From Paraburkholderia silvatlantica (lineage in GTDB: Bacteria > Pseudomonadota > Gammaproteobacteria > Burkholderiales > Burkholderiaceae), in NCBI RefSeq assembly GCF_003096715.1, contig NZ_QEOL01000002.1, positions 248,001 to 312,000 on the forward strand: a stretch of DNA of 64,000 nucleotides. The letters run 5' to 3'. Numbering within the stretch: the first letter of the stretch is position 1; every line of letters begins with the position of its first letter. The notes under the pieces were generated by a model. It was not told where the DNA came from. It did no database searches and saw only the letters and a list, made by a program, of their open reading frames with translations. A program made the position numbers and the translations under genes. This document shows, one piece after another, positions 43,441 through 53,050 of this stretch.

Positions 43441-45108
43441 TCAGTCGCGATTGCGTCCGCGCGACGTCATCGCCGTTTCCGAGAGATCGACTTCGCGCAT
43501 CAGCTTCGCCAGCGTTTCGTCGTTGATCTGCATCTGGTTGCGCAGCTTGAGCAGCGTCGCGCGTTCGGCGCGCATGCCGGCGAGGCGCATCTCCATTTCC
43601 AGCGCGTCCGAGCGGCGCGCATTCGCGCTGCGGTCGCGGTCGGCGTCGAGCGAGGCGAGGCGGCGGCGGTAGGCGTCCATTACGCGCGCGGTCGTATCGG
43701 CGGCGTAGGCCGCCTGCGATTCGTCGAGATCCTCGCTGATCTTTTCATGCACCGCATCCACGGCGCGGATGGCCGCTTGCGCCGCCTGGATGCGCGCCTG
43801 GCGTTCCTCGGCCGCGTGGGGTCCCTGGGCGCCGCGCCGCACGCCGCGCAGCAGGAGCGGCAGGCCCACGATCGCCACCAGCAGCGAGGCGAGGATCACG
43901 CCCGTCGCGATGAAAATGGCGCTGTCGCGGCCCGGCAGCGGGCTGCCGTCGGCGAGCGCCACGGGCAGCGAGAGCACGCCCGCGAGCGTCACCGCGCCGC
44001 GCACGCCCGCCACCGTGGTGATCGCCACGGTGCGCAGGCCCGGCACCGCATTCGCCACGCCATGGCGCGCCGCGCCGCGGCTCGCCACCCAGCGCAGCAG
44101 CCACACCCAGCCGAAGCGCATGGCGTAGAGCGCCACGAGCACGGCCGCGATATAGCCGATGAGGCGCAGCATCTGCACGTTGCTCGTGTGGTGCGCGTCG
44201 AGCAGCGCCTTGCCGAGAATGCCGGGGAACTGCAGGCCGAGCAGCGTGAACACCATGCCGTTGAAGACGAACTCGATCATCGACCAGGTGCTCGATGCGC
44301 GCACGCGTGTCGACACGGGGCCCTTGTGCGCGACGCTCGTGTAGTTCATCGTCATGCCGGCGGATACGGCCGCGAGCACGCCGGACACCTCGAGGTGCTC
44401 GGCGAACAGATACGCGGCGAACGGAATCAGCAAGGTGAGCACGACGCCGGGCGCGGGGTCGCCCTCTTCGGTCATGTTGAGAAAGCGCTCCGAAACGAAG
44501 CTGAAGAGCCAGCCGATCGCGGCCCCCAGCGCGAGACCGCCCGCCGCGATCACGACAAAGCTCAGCGCCGCCGCGCGCAGCGAAAAATAGCCGGTAAGCG
44601 CGGCCGCCACGGCGAACTTGAGCGCGACGAGGCCCGAAGCGTCGTTCATCAGCGCTTCGCCTTCGAGGATGTGCATGAGCTGCGAGGGAATCCGGTCCTT
44701 GCCGGCGATGCCCGAGAGCGCGACCGCGTCGGTGGGCGAGAGCACGGCGGCGAGCGCAAAGGCGACGGGCAGCGAGATCTGCGGCACGAGCCAGTGCACG
44801 AAGTAGCCCACGGCGACGACCGTCAGCAGCACGAGGCCGAGCGCGAGCATGAGGATCGCGCGGCGCTGCATGAAGAACTCGCGCTTGGGCATGCGCCAGC
44901 CGTCGGCGAACAGCAGCGGCGGAATGAACAGCGCCATGAAGATGTCGGGATCGAACGTGACGTGCGGGTTCACGAGCGGAAACGTGAGCAGCGCGCCAAT
45001 GCCGATCTGCACGAGCGGCAATGGCAGCCTGAGGGGCACGGTGCGCGCGACGACGCCGGACACGGCGACAGCAAGCAGCAGAATGAGAACGGTGAAGAGG
45101 ATGTCCAT
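43441..45108 (-). CDS. Na+/H+ antiporter, CPA1 (NhaP) family
   Basis: A 555-residue protein. Twelve or so TM segments cover about residues 1-410, with the ion-binding LAAVLSPTDAVALSGIAG (about 103-120) and EGEALMNDASGLVAL (about 131-145) characteristic of CPA1 exchangers. A cytoplasmic tail of about 140 residues (QARIQAAQAAIRAVDAVHE onwards) is strongly helical and charged, likely a coiled coil that senses pH or couples subunits. MDILFTV at 45108 is the start; the upstream frame to 45210 is rejected. It would exchange Na+ or K+ for protons. Confidence 0.88.
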   Translation of the reverse strand: MDILFTVLILLLAVAVSGVVARTVPLRLPLPLVQIGIGALLTFPLVNPHVTFDPDIFMALFIPPLLFADGWRMPKREFFMQRRAILMLALGLVLLTVVAVGYFVHWLVPQISLPVAFALAAVLSPTDAVALSGIAGKDRIPSQLMHILEGEALMNDASGLVALKFAVAAALTGYFSLRAAALSFVVIAAGGLALGAAIGWLFSFVSERFLNMTEEGDPAPGVVLTLLIPFAAYLFAEHLEVSGVLAAVSAGMTMNYTSVAHKGPVSTRVRASSTWSMIEFVFNGMVFTLLGLQFPGILGKALLDAHHTSNVQMLRLIGYIAAVLVALYAMRFGWVWLLRWVASRGAARHGVANAVPGLRTVAITTVAGVRGAVTLAGVLSLPVALADGSPLPGRDSAIFIATGVILASLLVAIVGLPLLLRGVRRGAQGPHAAEERQARIQAAQAAIRAVDAVHEKISEDLDESQAAYAADTTARVMDAYRRRLASLDADRDRSANARRSDALEMEMRLAGMRAERATLLKLRNQMQINDETLAKLMREVDLSETAMTSRGRNRD

Positions 45109-45646
45109 CGAAAAACGTAGCGGGGCGAAACGGAACCAGCGGGGGATGCGTTGAAGAGGGGACAGACGCCCTTTTTCACGCGCGGTGCGGCACGGCGTTC
45201 TGGCGCGCATGAATGAGGGCGCGCCGGTCGCGGGACAGTTTAGCCTGACGCATCTGTAAGCTGCCGCGAAGCGCGCAGCGCGAATGCGCGTGAGGCCGAT
45301 ATTTGCCGAAAATGCGGCAATTTGTCCGCGATGTATCCGCCATGTGTCCGCTACGTGTGCGCTACATGGGCGCTACATGGGCGTCACGACCGAAGCAAAG
45401 GCGCGTGGAAAGGCGCACGATATCGGTGCGCCGGGCGATGTCTCGCGCGGTGCATGGCGTGCCCCTTCGCGGCGCACGCGATGGGCGCGAACGCATTTCC
45501 TGATGCGTGCCAGATCGCAGTGCGAGCGAGCACGGACCTTGCTTGACCCCTACTCTGACGCAACGAAAATCAGGCTATGGAGGAAAGCGCGGGCCGTGCA
45601 GAGGCTGTGCGGACTGCAGCGTTCTTCCTACGCGCTAGAGGATGGC
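45109..45646. other. Divergent intergenic region containing an 11-bp tandem repeat
   Basis: 538 bp between the NhaP and EAL genes. It holds the 11-bp repeat (45325-45379) and a small TTGCCG/CGGCAA hairpin just before it. No supported gene is seen. Confidence 0.5.
45325..45379. repeat. Five tandem 11-bp repeats
   Basis: Units are TCCGCGATGTA, TCCGCCATGTG, TCCGCTACGTG, TGCGCTACATG and GGCGCTACATG, at 45325, 45336, 45347, 45358 and 45369. The 11-bp period is about one helical turn, so each unit faces the same side of the DNA. Confidence 0.8.
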
Positions 45647-46912
45647 ATGATCACAGAGCAACAGGACAAAACAGCCGTGGCTCCTCACGGCTTCGATCTC
45701 AGCGTCACCTCGGGGCTGCAGCGCTACAGCGCACACCACGGCGACCTCACGCTCACGAGCGTGTTCCAGCCGGTGTTCAGCCTCTCGCACATGCGTGCGG
45801 TGGGCTACGAAGGGCTGCTGCGCGCGCACGATCCGCTCGACCGCCCGGTCTCGCCGCTCGACGTGTTTGGCGACGCCGCGCGCGTGGGCGAAGCGCTGCT
45901 GATGGACCGGCTCGCCCAGGGACTGCATCTGGAGAACTTCGCGCTGCTCGGCGCGGAGCGCGAGTGGCTCTTTCTCAACGTGCATCCGGGCACGCTGATC
46001 GAGGCGTATCACTCGGCGGCGCTGCTCGCGAACCTGCGGCGGCTGAACATCGCGCCGCGGCGCGTCGTGCTGGAGGTGCTGGAGGACGAGGCGACCGATC
46101 TCGACGCCCTCGCACAGGCCGTGGCGACGTTTCGCGAGCGCGGCTTTCTCGTCGCGCTCGACGACTTCGGCGCGGGCAACGTCGATATCGGCCGCGTGTG
46201 GCAACTCAATCCCGACATCGTGAAGCTCGACCGCATCATGCTCATGCACGCGCAGCATCGCGCCGACATGGCCGCGACCCTGCCCGCGCTCGTGGCGCTG
46301 CTGCACGACGCGGGCAAGCTCGTGCTGATCGAGGGTGTGGAGACGGAGCACGAGGCGCAGCTCGCGCTCGCGTGCAACGCGGACTTCGTGCAGGGCTTCT
46401 TCTTCGCGCGGCCCGCGCCCGGCCTCACCGACGCGGCACAGGTCCAGGGCGTGATTGCCGAGGCGACGGAGCGTTTTCGCCAGCAAACCGAAACGCGCGA
46501 GCGCGGCGAGACGAATCGCCTTGCGCCCTATCTGCGCGCGTTCGAGCGCGCGGCCGAACGCCTTTCGGCTGGAGAATCGATGGAGGAGGTCTGCTGGAAC
46601 TTCCTCGCGCTCGATCACGCGGCGCGCTGCTATCTGCTCGATTCGAACGGCAGGCAGGCGGGCCGCAACGTGGTGCTGCGCGTCGATCGCGCGGAACGCG
46701 ATGCGCGCTTTTTGCCGCTGGAAGACGCGCAAGGCGCGAGCTGGCTGCGCAGGCCGTATTTCCGCACGGCGCTCGTCACGCCGGGGCGCGTGCATGTGAC
46801 GGGACCGTATCTGTCGATCAACGAGGCGCTGCCGTGCCTGACGCTTTCGATGGCGGTGCAGGTGGGCGAGCGCCTGTGCGTGCTGTGCGGCGACATCGAC
46901 TGGTTCGAGTAG
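45647..46912 (+). CDS. EAL-domain c-di-GMP phosphodiesterase with C-terminal sensory-like domain
   Basis: A 421-residue protein that should cleave c-di-GMP to pGpG. The EAL domain (about residues 35-270) has all catalytic positions: EGLLR (56), LNVHPG (108), LEVLEDEA (138), ALDDFGAGN (166), VKLDR (192), LIEGVETE (225) and VQGFFFARP (246). No TM segment or GGDEF domain is present. The last 140 residues resemble the C-terminal domain of B. subtilis YkuI, a Cache/PAS-like ligand domain. GAGGA precedes the ATG at 45647. Activity is likely, with the input signal unknown. Confidence 0.88.
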   Translation: MITEQQDKTAVAPHGFDLSVTSGLQRYSAHHGDLTLTSVFQPVFSLSHMRAVGYEGLLRAHDPLDRPVSPLDVFGDAARVGEALLMDRLAQGLHLENFALLGAEREWLFLNVHPGTLIEAYHSAALLANLRRLNIAPRRVVLEVLEDEATDLDALAQAVATFRERGFLVALDDFGAGNVDIGRVWQLNPDIVKLDRIMLMHAQHRADMAATLPALVALLHDAGKLVLIEGVETEHEAQLALACNADFVQGFFFARPAPGLTDAAQVQGVIAEATERFRQQTETRERGETNRLAPYLRAFERAAERLSAGESMEEVCWNFLALDHAARCYLLDSNGRQAGRNVVLRVDRAERDARFLPLEDAQGASWLRRPYFRTALVTPGRVHVTGPYLSINEALPCLTLSMAVQVGERLCVLCGDIDWFE

Positions 46913-46960
46913 GCGGGCATCTGCGATCATGTCGCGTTCCTCACGACATGGCGCGCCGAC

Positions 46961-47662
46961 ATGCAACATGAACGGGTCCTGCTGGAAGTCATCGCAACCA
47001 CGCTCGCCGATGCGCAAGCCGCCGCGCGCGGCGGCGCGGACCGTCTCGAACTCGTCACCGCAATGGGCGAGGGCGGCCTCACGCCGAGCATCGGCATGAT
47101 CGAAGCCGTGGTCGCGGCGGTGGCGATTCCCGTGAACGTGATCGTGCGGCCGCACAGCCGCTCGTTCATTTACGATTCGAACGATTACGCGGTGATGTTG
47201 CGCGACGTGCGCGCCGCGAAGCTGGCGGGCGCGCATGCGGCCGTGATCGGCATGCTCACGCCTGCGCATGAAGTGGATCGCGACGGACTGCAGCGCGCAA
47301 TCGACGCCGCCGACGGCATGCCGCTCACGTTTCATCGCGCGTTCGACGAAGCGCGCGATCTGCAGGAAGCGTTCGACGTGCTGCTCGGTTTCGACGCCGT
47401 GACGAACGTCCTCACCTCGGGCGGCGAGCCTTCGGTGCTGGACGCGCAGGCGCAGATCGCAACGCTCGTGCAGCGCGCGGCGCACACGCATTGCACGGTA
47501 CTCGCGGGCGCTGGGCTGACGGTCGATCGCGTTGCGGATTTCGTGAGCGCGACGCGTGTGCACGCGGTTCACTTCGGCTCCGGCGTGCGCGTTGGCGGTA
47601 AGGGACTCGCTCCCGTCGACGAAAACGAGGTGCGGCGCGTGCGCAACCTGCTCGACGCCTGA
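46961..47662 (+). CDS. cutC: CutC family protein
   Basis: A 233-residue TIM-barrel protein: LLEVIATTLADAQAAARGGA (about residues 7-26), ADRLELVTAMGEGGLTPSIG, VIVRPHSRSFIYDS (about 60-73), PLTFHRAFDEARD and GGEPSVLDAQAQI are family signatures. The name copper homeostasis protein comes from E. coli genetics and has been questioned; the biochemical role is not established. It follows the EAL gene by about 50 bp in the same direction and may be co-transcribed. I draw no link to the bufferin operon 6 kb away. Confidence 0.9.
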   Translation: MQHERVLLEVIATTLADAQAAARGGADRLELVTAMGEGGLTPSIGMIEAVVAAVAIPVNVIVRPHSRSFIYDSNDYAVMLRDVRAAKLAGAHAAVIGMLTPAHEVDRDGLQRAIDAADGMPLTFHRAFDEARDLQEAFDVLLGFDAVTNVLTSGGEPSVLDAQAQIATLVQRAAHTHCTVLAGAGLTVDRVADFVSATRVHAVHFGSGVRVGGKGLAPVDENEVRRVRNLLDA

Positions 47663-47667
47663 CCCAT

Positions 47668-47702
47668 AAAAAAACGCGCGCCATTCGAATAAACGGCGCG
47701 CG
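47668..47702 (-). terminator. Terminator of the indolepyruvate oxidoreductase gene
   Basis: CGCGCGCC/GGCGCGCG (47675-47682 with 47695-47702), 12-nt loop, followed on the minus strand by T7 (complement of 47668-47674). It directly abuts the cutC stop codon. Confidence 0.85.
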
Positions 47703-47722
47703 CTTCCCGACCTCACTTCACC

Positions 47723-50700
47723 TTACTTCGCCACCACCACCGGAATGCCGCGCAACGCGCCCGCGCCCTTGAACGACGCGAGCGCTTCCTGCACCGCCGC
47801 ACTCGTCTTCACGCCGATGGCAAGGCGCGCCGCCAGTTCGCGCTCGCTGCGTTTCACTGCCGCGAGATTCGCAAGCTTCACGTGCCCGTAGCCGCGCACA
47901 CGTTGATGCAGACTGGCGAGCCGCGCGATGTCGTCGGCGTTTTCGGCGGTGAGGCTCGCGAATGCGCCGCGCAGCGTCGCTTCATAATCGCCGGCGAGTG
48001 CGCGCTCCATGCGGCGCTCCAGCGTCTTGCCGAACGGATCGAGCCACGTGCCGCGCACGCTGCGGCCCTTCTTCAGCAGGCCAAACGCACGCCACATCCA
48101 CTGGCCGAACTGCATCTTTTGTGGAGGCTGGCCGTTCTTCTCACGCGCGATGAGCGGCGGCGCGAGATTGAACTTCACGGTGAAGTCGCTGCCCGCCGTG
48201 CCTTCGAACTGCGCTTCGAGCGCCGCGCGGAACGCCGGGTCGGCGTGCAGGCGCGCGACTTCGTATTCGTCCTTCACGGCAAGCAGCCGATAGAACGTGG
48301 TCGCGACGGCGCGCGCGAGCGCTTTGTCTGCGCTCCTGTCGGCGCTGCGCGCGGCGTCGACCAGTGCGCGATAACGCTTCACGTAGCTCGCGCCGCCATA
48401 AGCAGAGAGACGCGCTTCGCGCTCGGCGATCAGTTCGTCGAGCGTTTGCGTGAGCTTGCGCGCCGTGGCCTTCGCGGCCGCATTCGCCTCGCTCACGCGT
48501 TGCGTGTCGAGTGCGTTGAGCGCAGCGGGATCGGCGGCGGCCATGCGGCCGATGGAGAACGCGAACAGGTTCGCCTGCACGGCCACGTTGTTCAGCTCGA
48601 TGGCGCGCGTGAGCGCCGCGAGCGAAACGGGCACGAGGCCAAGCTGCCACGCAAAACCGAGCATCACGATGTTCGCGCCGATCGTATCGCCGAGATAGCG
48701 TTGCGCGAGCGCTTGCGCATCGCATGCTGCGAGCGGATCCTGCGCTGGCGTCGCGCCGCTTCTCGCCCCATTCGCCCCATTGGTCGCCGCGTGCCGCATC
48801 TTTGCGAGCAGCGCATCGGCGTGCAGGTTCGCTTCGGGGTTCTGCACGAACGACGCGTTCGGAATCTCATGCGTGTTCACGACGATGCGCGTGCGGTCGT
48901 GACGCACCGTTTGCAGTGCGTCCGCGCTCGCGCCCACCACCATGTCGCAGGCGAGCAGCAGGTCGGCCTGCTGCGTGTCGATGCGCACCTGGTTGAGCAG
49001 CGCATCGGTTGCCGCGAAGCGCACGAACGAGAGCACCGCGCCGCCTTTCTGCGCGAAGCCCATGAAGTCGAGCACGGAGGCGCTCTTGCCTTCCAGATGT
49101 GCGGCCATGCTGATGAGCGCGCCCACGGTCACGACACCGGTGCCGCCCACGCCCGTCACGAGGATGTCGTAGGGCGCGTTGTCGAGATGCGTGGCCGGAA
49201 TGGGCAGCGCATTCACGCGCGCGGCGAGCGCCTGCGGATCGAACGCGGCCCCCGCAGCCTTCTTGAGCTTGCCGCCTTCGATGGTCACGAAGCTCGGGCA
49301 GAAGCCGTTCACGCACGAATAGTCCTTGTTGCACGACGACTGGTCGATGCGGCGCTTGCGGCCCAGCTCCGTTTCCACGGGTTCGACCGAAAGACAGTTC
49401 GACTGCACGCCGCAGTCGCCGCAGCCTTCGCACACTTCCTCGTTGATGAAGAGGCGCTTGTCCGGGTCGGGGAATTCGCCTTTCTTGCGGCGGCGGCGCT
49501 TTTCGGCGGCGCACGTTTGATCGTAGATCAGCACGGTCACGCCCGGCGTTTCGCGCAGTTCGCGCTGCACCGTGTCGAGTTCGCTGCGGTGATGGAACGT
49601 CGTGCCCTTCGGGAACAGGCCGTGATGGCCGTCGTACTTCTCGGGCTCGTCGCTCACCACGACGAAGCGCGAGACGCCCTCGGCCTCCACCTGGCGCGCG
49701 ATCTGCGGCACGGAGATGCTGCCGTCCACGGGCTGGCCGCCCGTCATCGCCACGGCGTCGTTGTAGAGGATCTTGTAGGTGATGTTGGTCTTCGCCGCCA
49801 CGGCCTGGCGAATCGCGAGGATGCCTGAATGAAAGTAGGTGCCGTCGCCGAGATTCTGGAACACGTGCGGCATCTTCGTGAACATCGAGTGCGCGGCCCA
49901 GTCCACGCCTTCGCCGCCCATCTGGATGAGGCCCGTGGTGTCGCGCTCCATCCACGAGGCCATGAAATGGCAGCCAATGCCGGCCTGCGCGATCGAGCCT
50001 TCGGGCACCCTGGTCGACGTGTTGTGCGGGCAGCCCGAGCAGAAGTAGGGCGTGCGGCGCACGGCGTCGGCGGCGTTCGAGAGGATTTGCGGCGCGACGA
50101 GATCGACCACGCGTTCGCGGCGGTCCAGCGCGGGCCGGTGCTTCGCGAGCCACGCGGCGAACACGGGCAGGATGCGCGAGGGGCGCAGCTCGCCAAGCTC
50201 GGAGAGCAGCAGCGTGCCGTCTTCGGCGTGTTTGCCGATCACGGTCGGGCGCGCGCCTTCCTTGCGGTTGTAGAGATGGTCCTTGATCTGCTGCTCGATC
50301 ACGGGGCCTTTTTCCTCGATCACGAGCACATCGGTGAGGCCCGAGACGAACGCGTCGATGCGCGACATCTCCAGCGGAAACGACAGGCCCACCTTGTAGA
50401 TGCGCACGCCGGCTTTATCCAGATCCTCGATGGTGAGGTCGAGTCGGCGCAGCGTTTCCATCAGGTCCAGGTGCGCCTTGCCGCAGGTGACGATGCCCAC
50501 GTTCGCGTGCGGGCTCGGCGCGATCCACTTGTCGATGCTGTTCATGCGCGCGAAGTGGCGCACGGCGTCGAGCTTGGCCGCCAGGCGCTGCTCGATGGCG
50601 AGACTCGGCAGATCGGGCCAGCGGTTGTGCAGGCCGCCCGGCGGCGAGGTGAAGCCCTCCGGCGCTTGCCAGCCGGTTTTGATGGCATCGAGATCGACGG

Positions 50701-51379
50701 TCGAGCCCGACTCTACCGTCTCCGAAATCGCCTTGTAGCCCACCCATGCGCCCGAGTAGCGCGAGAGCGCCCAGCCATACAGGCCGAATTCGAGCATGTC
50801 CGCGATGTTCGACGGATTCACGACCGGCATGTGCCACGCCATCATCGCGAAGTCGCTCTGATGCGGCATGGACGACGACACGCAGCCGTGGTCGTCGCCG
50901 GCCACCACGAGCACGCCGCCGTGCGGCGACGAGCCGTAGGCGTTGCCGTGCTTGAGCGCGTCGCCGGCGCGATCGACGCCCGGGCCCTTGCCGTACCACA
51001 TCGCGAACACGCCTTCGACGGTGCGCTCGGGGTCCGCTTCCACGCGCTGTGTGCCGAGCACGGCCGTGCCGCCCAGTTCCTCGTTGATGGCGGGCAAAAA
51101 GCGCACGTCGGCGGCTTCGAGCAGTTTCTTCGCCTTCCACGCCTGCTGATCGACCATGCCGAGCGGCGAGCCGCGATAGCCGCTGATGAAGCCTGCCGTG
51201 TTCAGGCCATGCGCGCGGTCGAGCGCGCGCTGCATGAGCGCGAGGCGGATCAGCGCCTGGGTGCCGGTCAGGAAGATGCGGCCGCGCGTGGCGGTGAGGT
51301 TGTCGGTGAGCCTGTAATCGGCGAGGGGCGGCGTATCAAGCGGCGAGGACGTGTCGCCGAACGCGGGGCGCGCGGTCAT
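47723..51379 (-). CDS. Indolepyruvate ferredoxin oxidoreductase, fused large enzyme
   Basis: A 1218-residue cytoplasmic fusion that oxidatively decarboxylates aryl- or branched-chain 2-oxo acids to acyl-CoA, reducing ferredoxin. The N-terminal pyrimidine-binding part has FISGYRGSPLGMVDQQ (about residues 64-79). The TPP domain has CSGCPHNTSTRVPEG (about 444-458) and GGEGVDWAAH. A ferredoxin-like CEGCGDCGVQSNCL (about 640-653) plus SSCNKDYSCVNGFC provide [4Fe-4S] ligands. The gamma domain contains VTGVGGTGVVTVG (about 720). All three subunits of archaeal IOR are fused. In betaproteobacteria it serves Phe/Tyr/Trp or branched-chain catabolism. Confidence 0.93.
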   Translation of the reverse strand: MTARPAFGDTSSPLDTPPLADYRLTDNLTATRGRIFLTGTQALIRLALMQRALDRAHGLNTAGFISGYRGSPLGMVDQQAWKAKKLLEAADVRFLPAINEELGGTAVLGTQRVEADPERTVEGVFAMWYGKGPGVDRAGDALKHGNAYGSSPHGGVLVVAGDDHGCVSSSMPHQSDFAMMAWHMPVVNPSNIADMLEFGLYGWALSRYSGAWVGYKAISETVESGSTVDLDAIKTGWQAPEGFTSPPGGLHNRWPDLPSLAIEQRLAAKLDAVRHFARMNSIDKWIAPSPHANVGIVTCGKAHLDLMETLRRLDLTIEDLDKAGVRIYKVGLSFPLEMSRIDAFVSGLTDVLVIEEKGPVIEQQIKDHLYNRKEGARPTVIGKHAEDGTLLLSELGELRPSRILPVFAAWLAKHRPALDRRERVVDLVAPQILSNAADAVRRTPYFCSGCPHNTSTRVPEGSIAQAGIGCHFMASWMERDTTGLIQMGGEGVDWAAHSMFTKMPHVFQNLGDGTYFHSGILAIRQAVAAKTNITYKILYNDAVAMTGGQPVDGSISVPQIARQVEAEGVSRFVVVSDEPEKYDGHHGLFPKGTTFHHRSELDTVQRELRETPGVTVLIYDQTCAAEKRRRRKKGEFPDPDKRLFINEEVCEGCGDCGVQSNCLSVEPVETELGRKRRIDQSSCNKDYSCVNGFCPSFVTIEGGKLKKAAGAAFDPQALAARVNALPIPATHLDNAPYDILVTGVGGTGVVTVGALISMAAHLEGKSASVLDFMGFAQKGGAVLSFVRFAATDALLNQVRIDTQQADLLLACDMVVGASADALQTVRHDRTRIVVNTHEIPNASFVQNPEANLHADALLAKMRHAATNGANGARSGATPAQDPLAACDAQALAQRYLGDTIGANIVMLGFAWQLGLVPVSLAALTRAIELNNVAVQANLFAFSIGRMAAADPAALNALDTQRVSEANAAAKATARKLTQTLDELIAEREARLSAYGGASYVKRYRALVDAARSADRSADKALARAVATTFYRLLAVKDEYEVARLHADPAFRAALEAQFEGTAGSDFTVKFNLAPPLIAREKNGQPPQKMQFGQWMWRAFGLLKKGRSVRGTWLDPFGKTLERRMERALAGDYEATLRGAFASLTAENADDIARLASLHQRVRGYGHVKLANLAAVKRSERELAARLAIGVKTSAAVQEALASFKGAGALRGIPVVVAK

Positions 51380-51587
51380 GGGGGGAGTCTCCGTTTTTTT
51401 GCATTCGCATGGCGGTTGAGGGCGGCGAAAGAGACTCTATTTTTTCTCGCCAATGACGGAAATTTTTTGCTAACTCTCCGGCGCCGCCGCTTATTCGCGC
51501 GAGAGCCTGCCCGCGCCAGGCGAATTTGGAGAGAGATTTTCTCTGTCCCTGCGCGATCCCGTCTGGATCGGCCTTCGGGGTAATCCG

Positions 51588-52613
51588 TCAGATCATCCGG
51601 GGTGCGTAAGGCGTCGCCCGGTCGAACGGCACGACATCGTGAAAGTGCGTGTAGTCCATCGTGCTCACGCCGTCGGCGTCGCTAATCAGGTCGACGTACC
51701 GGTGGTCCCAGCGGATCTGCTGGTCCGACCAGCTAAAGCGCGCCTGCATGGTCTGCGCGGTCGATTCGTCAGAGCCCTCGATCACGACATGCAGCGTGGC
51801 GTGCTGCTCGGCCAGCATTTCGGGCGTGACACCGTAGAGCGGGCTCGACTCGTCGATCACGTGCATGAGATTCCAGCCGAGCGTGAAGAGCGGATGCTGG
51901 TCGCGCACGAGCTTGAGGTCGTGGATGCGCCGCGCGCGAAAGCCGTCCGACGACGTCTCGATGCGGATGAGCCGCAGCTTCGCGCCCGCTTCGGCGATCA
52001 CGTTCTGGCGGGCGTTGGCGGCGCGCGCCATCAGCGTCATGCGGCCTTCGATGGGGTGCACCACCACCTGGCTCGCGAACATGATCATCGCGCGCGGGCG
52101 CGAGAAGCGCGCAAATACGAGGCCAGTCGCCAACGCGATACCCGACATACCGACGAAGATTTCCAGTGTGGCGACGATGTGCGCGTAGAGCGTTTGCGGA
52201 TGCATGTCGCCGTAGCCGACGGTGGCGAGCGTTTCCACGCTGAAGAAGAACGCGCCGAGAAAGCCATTCGGGTACTGGTTGGCAATGGGCGCGGCGCCGA
52301 GCTGGTAGAGGCATGCGAACACGCCGTTCATGAGCAGGAAGAGGGCCGCGAGCGACGCGAAGAACGTGGGCCAGCGCATGGTGAGCGCGGTGTGATAGAA
52401 GTCGCCCCAGGACTGCGGCATGCCGTAGACGAGCACCTCGCGCGAGGCCACCATCATTTTGCGCGGCTTGCCGCGCCTCGTGCCGTGCTTCGCGCCGCTG
52501 GGCGTTTCGGCCTTGCAGGCGGCCATGTCCACCCCCGGCGAATCGTGCGGTGCCGATTCGGCTTGGTGGGCCGCTTCCTGGTTCGCGACGCGCTCCGGCG
52601 TTTCGGGCGTCAT
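51588..52613 (-). CDS. Inward rectifier potassium channel (KirBac family)
   Basis: A 341-residue tetrameric K+ channel subunit. An N-terminal disordered and slide-helix region (about 1-75; SREVLVYGMPQSWGDFYHTAL) precedes TM1 (WPTFFASLAALFLLMNGVF). The selectivity filter TVGYGDM is at about residues 136-142, followed by TM2. The C-terminal immunoglobulin-like gating domain holds VVVHPIEGRMTLMARAANAR and ends at APRMI. This is the same architecture and nearly the same length as KirBac1.1. MTPETP at 52613 is the start. Expression and gating ligand are not visible. Confidence 0.95.
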   Translation of the reverse strand: MTPETPERVANQEAAHQAESAPHDSPGVDMAACKAETPSGAKHGTRRGKPRKMMVASREVLVYGMPQSWGDFYHTALTMRWPTFFASLAALFLLMNGVFACLYQLGAAPIANQYPNGFLGAFFFSVETLATVGYGDMHPQTLYAHIVATLEIFVGMSGIALATGLVFARFSRPRAMIMFASQVVVHPIEGRMTLMARAANARQNVIAEAGAKLRLIRIETSSDGFRARRIHDLKLVRDQHPLFTLGWNLMHVIDESSPLYGVTPEMLAEQHATLHVVIEGSDESTAQTMQARFSWSDQQIRWDHRYVDLISDADGVSTMDYTHFHDVVPFDRATPYAPRMI

Positions 52614-52793
52614 GGTGTTCCTGCGGTTCTGAAGAGGGGAAGGGAGCGTAGCCATGCCGAAGCCATGCGGCAAGGCGACATGGCAAGCGTACCGCAAGAC
52701 GGTATGGGGACGCGATGCGCAGACGGCGCGCTAACGCCTCTCCCGCAGCGCGGGCGGGAGCGAGAAGAAGCGGGTAGGCGGCGAGTGCAGGGC

Positions 52794-53039
52794 TTACGGA
52801 AACCCGTGCGGCTTCGGAATGCCTGCGCCGTGTTCGATGTCGGCGATGGCCTGGCGGCGCGCGGCGTCCACGGCTTGCGTGGGCGCGTCGAAGCCCGCGT
52901 TGCCGCCCACCGTGACCCACGGCTGTACGGCCTTGTCGCGATGCGTGATCTGATACTCGGCGTCCCAGCGAGCGCCCTGCATTTCGAGGGGATGGACGTG
53001 GATAGCGTAGACGCCGTAAAGAAAGAGCTGTTCGGACAT
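52794..53039 (-). CDS. Small protein of unknown function
   Basis: An 81-residue protein: MSEQLFLYGVYAIHVHPLEM, then VQPWVTVGGNAGFDAPTQAV and RRQAIADIEHGAGIPKPHGF. Amphipathic, without signal peptide. AGGAGG lies 4-6 nt before the ATG at 53039. I do not recognise the family. It is followed at once, on the other side of its start, by the hairpin repeats at 53051. Confidence 0.7.
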   Translation of the reverse strand: MSEQLFLYGVYAIHVHPLEMQGARWDAEYQITHRDKAVQPWVTVGGNAGFDAPTQAVDAARRQAIADIEHGAGIPKPHGFP

Positions 53040-53050
53040 GGCTAACCTCC

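Noticed and set aside
46961..47662. Functional link between cutC and the bufferin operon
   Set aside because: Over 6 kb and several unrelated genes separate them, and CutC's role in copper handling is itself uncertain.
45635..47716. A 693-codon minus-strand frame across the EAL and cutC genes
   Set aside because: Shadow of two well-supported plus-strand genes; composition is not protein-like.
47882..51583. Two very long open frames on the plus strand opposite the indolepyruvate oxidoreductase
   Set aside because: They are antisense shadows caused by high GC; their translations are Arg/Ala/His-rich with no domain, signal or ribosome-binding site, while the minus-strand protein is fully recognisable.
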